Of a stretch of DNA of 39,390 nt, positions 22,788 through 31,574 are shown piece after piece; the first letter of the stretch is position 1, and each line of letters opens with the position of its first letter. This DNA is from Burkholderiales bacterium (GTDB taxonomy: Bacteria > Pseudomonadota > Gammaproteobacteria > Burkholderiales > WYBJ01). A program made the position numbers and the translations under genes. The DNA lies in NCBI GenBank assembly GCA_022841915.1, contig JALHQN010000031.1:1-39390 (forward strand), in the 5' to 3' direction. A model generated the notes under the pieces. That model was not told the DNA's origin. It saw nothing but the letters and a program-made list of their open reading frames with translations, and searched no databases.

Positions 22788-23135
22788 CGCCTCGGCAGAC
22801 CGCTCGCGCGGTGGAACACCACCTCCGCTACGGTTCTCGCTCAACCCCATTGGACACGGTGCATGGTAACGACCCTGCGGCTCGGTTTCGGTGCGATACC
22901 GAACAGTGGAGCGCTGCCGCGGGAGGCCAGGCTCACGAGGTCTCTGCGAGAGGCGCCACTAGCTCGCCAGACCAGACGAACTGCGCGCATCCAGGATACT
23001 CGCGGCGCCGTCATTTACCCTCATCCAAGTGCGACGACTTCGGCAGGATCCGCAGGAGGCCTGCTAGAATCCTTCGAGCTTGGGCACTGTGGCCGCTCGA
23101 GCTCTTCGAAGCCCACGAGCCTGCGCCCCGCTCCC
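22788..23135. other. Divergent spacer before the exporter genes
   Basis: About 350 bases between the DUF2188-like gene and the membrane-fusion protein. Continuous open frame exists on the plus strand but carries no protein-family character. No clear promoter could be chosen. Confidence 0.4.
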
Positions 23136-24353
23136 ATGCCCGCTCCCGATCTCACGAAACTGCGCATAGACCGCGACAAGACCGCGCCTGCGCGATCGCG
23201 CTCCGGTCTGCGTCGGCTGTTATGGATGCTCGCAGCGATCGGCATCGGCGCTATGGCGTTCTACTGGCGATCTACCCTCCCGCTGGAGGTCGAGACGACC
23301 ACGGTCACCACCGCCTATCCTTCGCAGGGGTACACGTTGCTGAACGCGACCGGTTACGTCGTTGCCCAGCGCAAGGCCGCCGTCGCCTCGAAGGCGACCG
23401 GTCGGCTCGAATGGCTGGGCGTGCGTGAAGGCAGCACCGTGCGAGCCAACGAAATCGTCGCGCGCTTGGAGAACCGGGACGTGACCGCCCAGATGGAGCA
23501 GGCGGCGGCCAATGTAAAGCTCGCTGAAGCGAACGTCGAGCAAGCGCAAGCCGAAGTGCGAGAAGCCGAACGGGCGTTCAACCGTTCACGCGAACTGCTA
23601 GCCAAATCCTTCGTCTCCTCGGCGGCCCACGACGCCGCCATCGGCCGGTTCGAGCGCGCGAACGCGAATCTGCGTGCCCAGCAGGCGGCGGTCGCAGTCG
23701 CGCAAGCGAGTCTGCGATCATCGCAAGTGGCGATCGACCAGACCTTGATCCGCGCGCCTTTCGACGGCATCGTCCTTACGAAAAACGCCAATGTCGGGGA
23801 CGTGATCACGCCGCTGTCCTCGGCCGTGGGTTCTCAGGCCGCGGTGGTGACCATGGCCGATATGTCGACCCTCGAAGTCGAAGCCGACGTGTCGGAAGCT
23901 GCCGTCGGCAAGGTGTACGTCGGGCAGCCCTGCGAGATTCAGCTGGATGCCCTGCCAGACAGTCGGTTCAGAGGAACGGTCAGCCGCATGGTGCCGACGG
24001 TCGATCGCGCCAAGGCGACGGTGACGGTCAAGGTTCGCTTCGAGGACAAGGACGAGCGCATTCTTCCCGAAATGAGCGCCAAGGTCGCCTTCCTGTCCCA
24101 GCAGGTTCCGCCCGATCAGCGCGAGCGTCGCACCGTCATTGCTCCCGACGCCGTGGTGGAGCGCGGCGGCAAGCGGGTCGTCTTCGTGGTGCAGAACGAT
24201 CGTGCCGTCGCCACGGCAGTCCAAATCGGATCCAAGTTCGGCGAATCGGTCGAAGTCACCGAGGGTGTAGAGGCAGGCGCCAAGGTCGTCATGCGCCCCT
24301 CCGAAAAGCTGCAGGACGGGATGGCCGTTACGCTCCAATCGGGCAAGCGCTGA
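23136..24353 (+). CDS. Membrane-fusion/adaptor protein of a MacA-type exporter
   Basis: 405 residues from MPAPDLTKLRIDRDKTAPARS. A signal anchor is at about 27-43 (RLLWMLAAIGIGAMAFYW). The periplasmic part follows the HlyD/MacA/RND-adaptor plan: first half barrel-sandwich (ATGYVVAQRKAAVASKATGRLEWLGVREGSTVRANEIVARLE), a long alpha-helical hairpin (AQMEQAAANVKLAEANVEQAQAEVREAERAFNRSRELL), then TLIRAPFDGIVLTKNANVGDVITP, and beta domains. It should link an ABC transporter in the inner membrane to an outer-membrane channel. It heads a plus operon with the ATPase and two permeases. The start is chosen by family length; the ribosome site is weak. Confidence 0.88.
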   Translation: MPAPDLTKLRIDRDKTAPARSRSGLRRLLWMLAAIGIGAMAFYWRSTLPLEVETTTVTTAYPSQGYTLLNATGYVVAQRKAAVASKATGRLEWLGVREGSTVRANEIVARLENRDVTAQMEQAAANVKLAEANVEQAQAEVREAERAFNRSRELLAKSFVSSAAHDAAIGRFERANANLRAQQAAVAVAQASLRSSQVAIDQTLIRAPFDGIVLTKNANVGDVITPLSSAVGSQAAVVTMADMSTLEVEADVSEAAVGKVYVGQPCEIQLDALPDSRFRGTVSRMVPTVDRAKATVTVKVRFEDKDERILPEMSAKVAFLSQQVPPDQRERRTVIAPDAVVERGGKRVVFVVQNDRAVATAVQIGSKFGESVEVTEGVEAGAKVVMRPSEKLQDGMAVTLQSGKR

Positions 24354-24560
24354 TGTGTCCAGTCAGGAAATGCCTCCATCAAGGATGCCGAGTATCGACG
24401 CCGTGCGTTACGTTGGTTGTCAAACACCCTTAGCTTGCCAAGCTGGCTGCAGTGCATTGCGCCCCCGGTGTCGATTGCCTCGCTTTGCCCACGTACATGG
24501 CAGCGCCTCGCGATCATTCACGCAGCCGAGACTCCCGGATTGGGAACCGTAGCCACCGCC

Positions 24561-25262
24561 ATGGACGACACCTCCCCGCTGATCGAGATCCGAGCCCTCT
24601 TCAAGAGCTATCGCCGCGGCGATCAGATCATTCCCGTGCTGAGCGACATCTCGCTCGATATCGCGCACGGCGAGTTCACCGCCCTAATGGGCCCTTCCGG
24701 GTCAGGCAAGAGTACCCTGCTCAATCTCATCGCGGGCATCGACAAGCCAGATCGCGGCGAACTGCGCATAGGCGGCCTCGACATCAGCCAGCTTTCCGAG
24801 ACCGCGCTGGCAGACTGGCGTGCCGCGCATATCGGATTCATCTTTCAGTTCTACAATCTGATGCCCGTACTGACGGCCTTGGAGAACGTGGAACTGCCCC
24901 TCATGCTCACCTCCCTTTCGCGCAGTGAGCGGCGCGAGCGCGCAGCGCTCACGCTCGCGATGGTCGGACTGGAAGATCGCATGGACCATTATCCTTCCGA
25001 GCTTTCGGGCGGGCAGCAGCAGCGGGTCGCCATCGCGCGCGCGATCGTGACCGATCCGACGCTGATCGTCGCCGACGAACCCACCGGCGACCTCGATCGA
25101 CGTTCCGCGGAAGACGTGCTTGCCCTCCTGCGCCGCCTGAATGAAGAGATCGGCAAGACCGTTCTGATGGTCACGCACGATGCGAACGCCGCCAAATCCG
25201 CCCGGCGCCTCATCCACCTCGACAAGGGTGAATTGAGCACCGATCAAAGCGGTCCCTCGTAG
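24561..25262 (+). CDS. ABC transporter ATPase, MacB/LolD type
   Basis: 233 residues. Walker [10 protein letters not shown] (44-52), Q-loop in [22 protein letters not shown], signature [14 protein letters not shown], Walker [13 protein letters not shown], and the H-loop VTHD. The [18 protein letters not shown] form and the LSGGQQQR signature are typical of the LolD/MacB/FtsE branch that drives FtsX-like permeases. It starts with [19 protein letters not shown]; the frame is open upstream without family features. It follows the adaptor after 207 bases and is followed by the first permease after 214 bases. Confidence 0.92.
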   Translation: MDDTSPLIEIRALFKSYRRGDQIIPVLSDISLDIAHGEFTALMGPSGSGKSTLLNLIAGIDKPDRGELRIGGLDISQLSETALADWRAAHIGFIFQFYNLMPVLTALENVELPLMLTSLSRSERRERAALTLAMVGLEDRMDHYPSELSGGQQQRVAIARAIVTDPTLIVADEPTGDLDRRSAEDVLALLRRLNEEIGKTVLMVTHDANAAKSARRLIHLDKGELSTDQSGPS

Positions 25263-25476
25263 TGTCGTCGAATCGACATTTCGCTGTCCGGAAGATGCCT
25301 GGGATCGACGCTTTGCGCCGCCCCGACCACTCGCCGCGCAACGAGCCCGACTGCGCTGCGACTAGCGTCGCGTCCGGCAGGTATGTCGACGTTCGCGCCT
25401 TGCGTGCCCCCACCTCGAAGCTATGGGGCATCGCGCTGCGCGTCTGCTCCGCCTTCGGCGACTAGGCGGCGGCACC

Positions 25477-26631
25477 ATGTTCATACTCAAGCTCATCGCC
25501 CGGAACGCCTTGCGCCACAAGCTGCGCACGACTTTGACGGTCGCGGGACTGCTCGTCGCCATCCTGGCATTCGGCATGCTGCAGACGGTGATCGACGCCT
25601 GGTATGCCGGGGCACAATCGGCATCGAATGCGCGCCTGATCACGCGCAACGCGATCTCCCTCGTTTTCCCCTTGCCCCTGAGCTATGAAGGACGCATACG
25701 CAGCGTCGAAGGCGTCACGCAGGTGGCGCGTTCGAACTGGTTCGGCGGGATCTACCAGGAGCCGAAGAACTTCTTCGCCCAGTTCGCCGTGTCGCCGAAC
25801 TATCTGGACCTCTATCCCGAATTCGTGCTCCCCGAGGCGCAGCGTCAGGCGTGGCTGCGAGATCGCAAGGGCTGTCTCATCGGTCGACAGCTCGCCGATG
25901 CCTACGGCTTCAAGGTGGGCGACGTGCTGCCTTTGCGCGGCACCATTTTCCCAGGCACCTGGGAGTTCGTCGTGCGCGGCATCTTCGAGGGCTCGGACGA
26001 GACCAAGGTGACGCGCCAGATGATGTTCCACTGGGACTACCTCAACGAGACCCTGCGTCGAACCTCGAAGCAACGCGCCGATCAGGTCGGCATCTACATC
26101 GTCGGCATCGACGCGGCACAGAGCGGCCCGGGGATCGCCCGAGCCATCGACGAGAGCTTCCGCAACTCGCTCGCTGAAACGCTCACGGAATCGGAACAGG
26201 CCTTCCAGCTGGGATTCGTCGCCATGTCGAACGAGATCATCGCCGCCATTCGGATCGTCTCCTATGTGGTCATCCTGATCATCATGGCGGTGATGGCGAA
26301 CACCATGGCCATGAGCGCACGCGAACGTCTGGCCGAATACGCCACGCTGAAGGCGCTCGGCTTCGGCCCCGGGTTCATCGCGGCGCTGATCTTCGGAGAG
26401 TCGCTGGTCATCTGCGGCGTCGGCGGGCTTATGGCAATCGGGGCGATGCCGTATGCCGCGTCGGGATTCAAGCAGATCGCCGGCAACTTCTTTCCCATCT
26501 TCGAAGTATCGTCGGTGACTCTCGCCTTGCAGGCTGCCTGCGCCCTGACCGTCGCGATCGCGGCGGCCATCGTCCCTGCGGTGCGCGCCTCGCGGGTGCG
26601 CATCGCGCAAGGGCTGCGAGCCATCGGCTGA
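25477..26631 (+). CDS. FtsX-like ABC permease (first)
   Basis: 384 residues from MFILKLIARNALRHKLRTTLTVAGLLVAILAF. One N-terminal helix (about 15-38), a large periplasmic domain (about 45-255), and three C-terminal helices (VVILIIMAVMANTMAMSARERLAEYATLKALGFG, then SLVICGVGGLMAIGAMPYAAS, and LALQAACALTVAIAAAIVPAVRASR), the classic MacB/FtsX layout. The segment MAMSARERLAEYATLKALGFG is the coupling helix. It ends 14 bases before the second permease. The two permeases would form a heterodimer, unlike MacB, which is a homodimer with a fused ATPase. Confidence 0.9.
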   Translation: MFILKLIARNALRHKLRTTLTVAGLLVAILAFGMLQTVIDAWYAGAQSASNARLITRNAISLVFPLPLSYEGRIRSVEGVTQVARSNWFGGIYQEPKNFFAQFAVSPNYLDLYPEFVLPEAQRQAWLRDRKGCLIGRQLADAYGFKVGDVLPLRGTIFPGTWEFVVRGIFEGSDETKVTRQMMFHWDYLNETLRRTSKQRADQVGIYIVGIDAAQSGPGIARAIDESFRNSLAETLTESEQAFQLGFVAMSNEIIAAIRIVSYVVILIIMAVMANTMAMSARERLAEYATLKALGFGPGFIAALIFGESLVICGVGGLMAIGAMPYAASGFKQIAGNFFPIFEVSSVTLALQAACALTVAIAAAIVPAVRASRVRIAQGLRAIG

Positions 26632-26645
26632 CTGCGACGACCGCC

Positions 26646-27812
26646 GTGAAGATTCCTCTCTCGTACATCGCCCGCAACCTCTGGACGCGACGCCTCACGA
26701 CAGCATTGACGGCGGGCGGCCTGGCGCTGGTGGTCTTCGTGTTCGCGACCGTCCTGATGCTGGACGCAGGGCTCAAGCGCACGCTGGTCACGACAGGCGA
26801 ATTCGACAACGTGACGATCATACGCAAAGGTTCGGAGACGGAAATTCAGAGCGGAATCTCGCGTCCCCAGGCCAGCATCATCGAATCGCATCCGGCCGTC
26901 GCCATCGGCGCCGCCGGTCGACCGTTCGCCGCGAAAGAGACCGTGGTGCTGATCTCCCTGCTGCGCCGCGGCGACAACCGCCCTTCGAACGTCGTCATCC
27001 GCGGCACGGACGCCACAGGCCTCGCCCTGCGCCCGCAGGTCCGAATCGTACAGGGCCGCATGTTCCGCCCCGGCAGCGCCGAGATCATCGTCGGCGCGAG
27101 CATCGCGGCACGCTTCGACATGGCGACTGTCGGCAGCCGCATCAATTTCGCCCAGCGGGACTGGACCGTGGTCGGTGTCTTCGATGCCGGCGGCAGCGGG
27201 TTCGATTCCGAGGTGTGGGGCGACGTCGATCAGCTGATGCAGTCGTTCCGACGCAACGCCTACTCGTCGCTGATCGTGCGCCTAGCCCGATCGGAAGCGT
27301 TCGAGACATTCGCGGCGGACATCGACACCGACCCGCAACTGACCAACGAGTCCAAGCGCGAACAGATCTTCTACGGCGACCAATCCAAGGCGCTTTCGAC
27401 CTTCATCAACGTCCTGGGATTGTCGCTCTCGGTGATCTTTTCCATCGGCGCGATGATCGGCGCCATGATCACGATGTATGCCTCCGTCGCCAACCGGGTC
27501 GGAGAGATCGGCACCTTGCGTGCCTTGGGCTTCCGGCGCCGTGCGGTGCTGACCGCCTTTCTGATGGAAGCGCTGCTGCTCGGCGTCGTAGGCGGCGTGA
27601 TCGGCGTACTGGTCGCTTCGCTCATGCAGTACGCCTCGTTCTCGACCTTGAATTTCCAGACCTTCGCCGATCTCTCGTTCCGCTTCATTCTGACCGGCGA
27701 AGTGGTCGTCAAGGCAATGCTGTTCGCCGTGATCATGGGGCTGGTCGGCGGCTTTCTTCCTGCCGTGCGGGCAGCTCGCCTGCGCGTCGTGGATGCCCTG
27801 AGAGCGGTCTAA
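26646..27812 (+). CDS. FtsX-like ABC permease (second)
   Basis: 388 residues, starting with GTG (VKIPLSYIARNLWTRRLTTAL), N-terminal helix at about 15-40, a periplasmic domain, and three C-terminal helices. MITMYASVANRVGEIGTLRALGFRRRAVLTAFLMEALLLG (in parts) is the FtsX coupling region, and FLPAVRAARLRVVDALRAV closes the protein. It differs in sequence from the preceding permease. Last gene of the plus operon. Substrate is unknown; this type moves lipoproteins, peptides or hydrophobic drugs out of the inner membrane. Confidence 0.9.
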   Translation: MKIPLSYIARNLWTRRLTTALTAGGLALVVFVFATVLMLDAGLKRTLVTTGEFDNVTIIRKGSETEIQSGISRPQASIIESHPAVAIGAAGRPFAAKETVVLISLLRRGDNRPSNVVIRGTDATGLALRPQVRIVQGRMFRPGSAEIIVGASIAARFDMATVGSRINFAQRDWTVVGVFDAGGSGFDSEVWGDVDQLMQSFRRNAYSSLIVRLARSEAFETFAADIDTDPQLTNESKREQIFYGDQSKALSTFINVLGLSLSVIFSIGAMIGAMITMYASVANRVGEIGTLRALGFRRRAVLTAFLMEALLLGVVGGVIGVLVASLMQYASFSTLNFQTFADLSFRFILTGEVVVKAMLFAVIMGLVGGFLPAVRAARLRVVDALRAV

Positions 27813-27894
27813 CCAGTAACGAGAGACTGCGGCCGCTGCCCGAGGACGGTCGCGCCATGGCACAGCCTCCTCGGACATCCGCCTCGGCGCGGAC

Positions 27895-29127
27895 TCAAAC
27901 CAACCCGCGGCTGGGCACCAGGAACTCGCGCTTCATCTGCGTCAGCGAAGAGATCCCAAGCATGGCCATGTTGCGGCTGATTTCCTCCTTCAGCAGCTGT
28001 GCCCCGTGCCGCACACCGGCTTCGCCGCCTATGGCAGCCGCATAGAGAAACGGCCGACCCACGAACACGAAATGCGCGCCCAGTGCGATGGCCTTGAGCA
28101 CATCGGAGCCCCGACGCACACCGCTGTCGAGCATGATCGCCATGTCGCCGGCTTCCGCTGCAATGGCGGGAAGCACGCGCAGCGGCGACAGGGTGTAGTC
28201 GAGCTGGCGGCCGCCATGATTCGACACCATGATGCCATCCACGCCGCATTCGCGCGCCATGCGCACGTCTGCCGGCGCGAGGACACCCTTGAGCACGAGT
28301 TTGCCCGGCCAGAGCTTGCGCATCAGCGCCACGTGCTCCCAATTGAGCCCGTCGCGGGACATTCGCGGGCGCTCCATGTTGCCCATGATCGGTATGCGCG
28401 GGAAACCCATGTTCTCGAGGTGGGGCATGCCATAGTTGAGCACCGTGCGACCGAAGGTGCCCAGCAGCCAACGCGGACGCAGCATGCAGTCCCAGGCGAG
28501 CCTCGGCGTGACCTTGAGGGGTGAACTGTAGCCGCTGCGCACGTTGTTCTCGCGATTCGAGTTGACCTGCACATCGACGGTGAGCACCAGCACTTCGAAA
28601 CCTGCGCGCTTCACGCGCTCCACCAGCGCGGTGATGATGTCCGGCTCGCCCGGCAGATAGGCCTGGAACCAGGCCGTCGGCGCGCTCTCCTTCAAGCGCT
28701 CCATCGGCGTGAGCGATGCGCCGCTCTGGATCATGACCGTGTTCATCTCGGCAGCCACTTTCGCGAGCGAATAGTCGCCGCGATACGCCGCCAGCGCGGT
28801 GCTGCCCATGGGCGGAAATCCGAACGGCAGATCGTAACTGCGCCCGAATAGCGTCGCTTTCTGATGCCGCGCACGCGTGTCGGTCAGCACTCGCGGCAAG
28901 AACTCGAACTCGTTGAAGGCGCTCCGGTTGGCCACCAGCGAAGCGTTCGTTTCCACGGCGCCCGAGATGTATCCGAACACGGGCCGCGGCAGGAAACGCC
29001 GGGCAGGTTCCTCGAAATCGTCCAGGCACAATATGTTTTTCAGGCGTGCCGGTAGGCCGCCGGCAGCAGGGGCCGCAACGGCACGCGGTGCCGCCGTCTG
29101 GGTCGCTTGGGTTGCGCTGTCGCTCAT
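27895..29127 (-). CDS. FMN-dependent alpha-hydroxy-acid dehydrogenase/oxidase
   Basis: 410 residues of the lactate/mandelate/glycolate dehydrogenase family, which oxidises 2-hydroxy acids to 2-oxo acids with FMN. Visible marks are the FMN-binding FGFPPMGSTALAAYRGDYSLAK region, LVLKGVLAPADVRMARECGVDGIMVSNHGGRQLD (Lys280 and the catalytic base His304 within SNHGGRQLD, Arg307), IMLDSGVRRGSDVLKAIALGA, and FVGRPFLYA. The first 25 residues are Ala/Gln/Pro-rich and not part of the domain. Membrane-bound members carry an extra hydrophobic insertion, and the segment LKVTPRLAWDCMLRPRWLLGTFGRTVLNYG looks like it. The ATG follows GGAGGAG at 11 bases. The gene converges on the exporter operon; no nearby regulator. 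Confidence 0.88.
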   Translation of the reverse strand: MSDSATQATQTAAPRAVAAPAAGGLPARLKNILCLDDFEEPARRFLPRPVFGYISGAVETNASLVANRSAFNEFEFLPRVLTDTRARHQKATLFGRSYDLPFGFPPMGSTALAAYRGDYSLAKVAAEMNTVMIQSGASLTPMERLKESAPTAWFQAYLPGEPDIITALVERVKRAGFEVLVLTVDVQVNSNRENNVRSGYSSPLKVTPRLAWDCMLRPRWLLGTFGRTVLNYGMPHLENMGFPRIPIMGNMERPRMSRDGLNWEHVALMRKLWPGKLVLKGVLAPADVRMARECGVDGIMVSNHGGRQLDYTLSPLRVLPAIAAEAGDMAIMLDSGVRRGSDVLKAIALGAHFVFVGRPFLYAAAIGGEAGVRHGAQLLKEEISRNMAMLGISSLTQMKREFLVPSRGLV

Positions 29128-29579
29128 GGTGCTGGTCACTCCTCCCGGGTTGTATGCGGTCCTGGTTCGCCGAGCCGGCGAACCAGGCCGCCCGCGAAGT
29201 TTATGCCGGTTGCGGTGCTCGTGCACACCCTGGGCTGGCTGGGCGATTCCAAAAGAGCCCCTCGTGGCACGGGCGCCGCCCTCACAAGGCACGTGCACTA
29301 CATGACGCCAGCACACCCGCGCCCGCTCGACGTGCGTTATGCGCGCAGAGCCGCCAAGCCATGCCGGCGCTCCGTGAACCGCGGTACCTGCTGCGCACGA
29401 GCGTCTGTGCCTGGATAGACGAATACGCGCCCGGCATGGGCGCGGAACTCACCCGAGCCTATGCGGCAACACACGGCTCGACGCCAACGGCGGCAGACAC
29501 GATCCCCGACACGCTCGAATAGCCGCGCGGCTGCCCGGGAGGCTGAGTATCAGGCGTGCTGGACCCGATGCCGCCCGCC
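29128..29579. other. Gap between the hydroxy-acid dehydrogenase and the SecA paralog
   Basis: About 450 bases. It holds one possible short gene (29361-29522, listed separately) and otherwise nothing I can support. No T-run terminator for the secretion operon was found. Confidence 0.4.
29361..29522 (+). CDS. Possible small protein, 53 residues
   Basis: The frame MPALREPRYLLRTSVCAWID onward, ending TAADTIPDTLE, is the only stretch here with a protein-like mix of residues. No ribosome site is visible and the frame stays open upstream. A doubtful gene. Confidence 0.2.
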   Translation: MPALREPRYLLRTSVCAWIDEYAPGMGAELTRAYAATHGSTPTAADTIPDTLE

Positions 29580-31574
29580 TCATTCACTGCGGCCGGTAAA
29601 CGCGAGCATGTCGCTTAGCTGGTCGTCGGTACGCAGCAACTCACGGCGCGCTCGGCCGTGATGCCGCTCGGCCGCTTTTTGAGCAGTTTCGACGATCGTG
29701 CTTCCTGCCCAGGCGGGTAGCGGGCGGCCGGAACGCCCGAGCAGACGAAGCAGACGCAATGTGTGTTTCTTGAAGTAGTGCTGCACGACTTCGTCGTCGA
29801 GGGAACCGAACACCTGAAAGCTGCCCGGGTCGCCCTGTCGGCCGCAGCGACCGAACAGCTGGCGGTCGACACGCCGCGCATCGTGGCGCTCGGTGGCGAT
29901 CACATGCAAGCCACCCACATCAACCACGCCCGGTGCCAGCCGGATATCGGTGCCGCGCCCCGCCATGTTGGTCGCGACCGTGATCCGCCCACGCTCGCCC
30001 GCGCGCGCCACGACTTCCGCTTCCTCCTGATCTTGTCGCGCATTGAGCACCTGATGCATCAGGCCGGCGGTGGCGAGCAGCTCGCTCAAATGCTCCGAGG
30101 CCGAGACCGAGCGGGTGCCGATCAGCACCGGCCTGCCTTGCGCCTGCAGCTGTCGGACCGACTCCACGATCGCGCGCCATTTCTCCTCGGCCGTTGCATA
30201 CACGCGCTCGGTCCAGGCGCGACGCCGGACCGGTCGATTGGTGGGGATGGTGACGACGGGCAAGCGATAGACCGCCCAGAGTTCTCGTGCAACCTCTCGG
30301 GCAGTGCCGGTCATGCCGGCCACCCGAAGATAGCGTCTGAAGAAGCGTTGGTAGCTGATGCGCGCCAGGGTTTCCTGCTGGCCGGTGATCGCACAGCCTT
30401 CTTTCGCCTCGATCATCTGATGCAATCCGCGCTCCCAGGAGCGATCCGCCATCACGCGACCGGTGTACTCGTCGACGATCTGCACCTTGCCGTTGCGGAC
30501 GAGATACTGTTTGTCGCGCTGGAAGAGGTAGAGCGCGCTGAGCGCGCGCCGGGTCAGCTCCTCGCGCCGCCGCGGTCCCATCCAGACCCCGCCATACGGC
30601 TCGGCCAGTTCGGCCAGTCGATGGCGGCCATGGTCGCTCAGCTCCACCTCGTGACGGCGAGGCAACAGGGAGAAATCGACGCCCGACTCGAGCTGGCGCG
30701 CAATGCTTATGGCTTCGCCGTACACCCGCTCTTCCTGGCTCGAATCGCCGACATTCGAAATGATGAGCGGCGTACGAGCTTCATCGACCAGCACGCTGTC
30801 GGCTTCGTCGACGATGACGAAACACAATCCTCGCAGCAGCAATCTTCCCGCGCGCGCATGCTCGGCGTGCAAGGCCTCCACCTTGAGCTGCATCTGTCCG
30901 GTATCGCGCCCGAGCATGAGGCGATCCTTGAGGTAATCGAAGACGACTTGCTTGTTGGTGCCGTAAGTGATGTTGCAGGCATACGCAGCGCGGCGAGCGG
31001 CCGGCGACATGCCCTCGGTGATGGTCCCCACGGTCAGGCCGAGGAACTTGTAGAGCGGACTCATCCAAGCGGCATCGCGCAACACGAGGAAGTCGTTCAC
31101 CGTCACGATATGCACCGGAATGCCGGCAAGCGCTGCTGTACAGGCAGGCAGCGTGGCGGTCAGCGTCTTGCCCTCGCCCGTCTCCATCTCGGCGATCTTG
31201 CCTTCGAGCATCACGCGCCCCCCGAGCAGCTGCACGTCGAAGGGCCGCATGCCCAAACGACGGGTGGCCACCTCGCGCACGATGGCGAAGCTTCTCGCCA
31301 CCAAGGCCTCCTGCAGCCCCTCGCTGTACAGTCGCCGACGCAGGTCCGGCATGCAGGCGCGCATGTCCTGATCGGACAAATCCTTCAGACTGCTTTCCTC
31401 GCGCGCCACCAGCGCCAGGAACCGCTCGTGCCCGGGACGGCGGCCGTACGCGAACTGGCGCACGACACCCCCGAGCGTGGCTGCCATGCGATCGAGCCAG
31501 GTGTCGCGCACGTCCTCCCGCTGCGGGTAGGGACCGAGCGCGATCCCTGGACGCAGACTGGTCGTGCTAGACAT
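29580..31574 (-). CDS. SecA paralog, C-terminally shortened
   Basis: 664 residues against about 830-900 for housekeeping SecA. Motor motifs are intact: Walker A METGEGKTLTA (130-140), DEAD-box VDEADSVLVDEARTPL (255-270), TYGTNKQVVFDYLKDR (203-218), VDEYTGRVM (367-375), VAGMTGTA (418-425), NMAGRGTDI (536-544) and GRCGRQGDPGS (575-585). The preprotein cross-linking domain region (about 215-370) is present. The protein ends (DDQLSDMLAFTGRSE) early in what should be the long scaffold helix, so the wing, the two-helix finger and the zinc tail are missing. The first 45 residues are unlike SecA. The ATG overlaps the stop of the M50-HlyD gene by eight bases with GAGG upstream. It is last in the secretion operon. 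I infer a dedicated motor for the RTX substrate. Confidence 0.92.
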   Translation of the reverse strand: MSSTTSLRPGIALGPYPQREDVRDTWLDRMAATLGGVVRQFAYGRRPGHERFLALVAREESSLKDLSDQDMRACMPDLRRRLYSEGLQEALVARSFAIVREVATRRLGMRPFDVQLLGGRVMLEGKIAEMETGEGKTLTATLPACTAALAGIPVHIVTVNDFLVLRDAAWMSPLYKFLGLTVGTITEGMSPAARRAAYACNITYGTNKQVVFDYLKDRLMLGRDTGQMQLKVEALHAEHARAGRLLLRGLCFVIVDEADSVLVDEARTPLIISNVGDSSQEERVYGEAISIARQLESGVDFSLLPRRHEVELSDHGRHRLAELAEPYGGVWMGPRRREELTRRALSALYLFQRDKQYLVRNGKVQIVDEYTGRVMADRSWERGLHQMIEAKEGCAITGQQETLARISYQRFFRRYLRVAGMTGTAREVARELWAVYRLPVVTIPTNRPVRRRAWTERVYATAEEKWRAIVESVRQLQAQGRPVLIGTRSVSASEHLSELLATAGLMHQVLNARQDQEEAEVVARAGERGRITVATNMAGRGTDIRLAPGVVDVGGLHVIATERHDARRVDRQLFGRCGRQGDPGSFQVFGSLDDEVVQHYFKKHTLRLLRLLGRSGRPLPAWAGSTIVETAQKAAERHHGRARRELLRTDDQLSDMLAFTGRSE

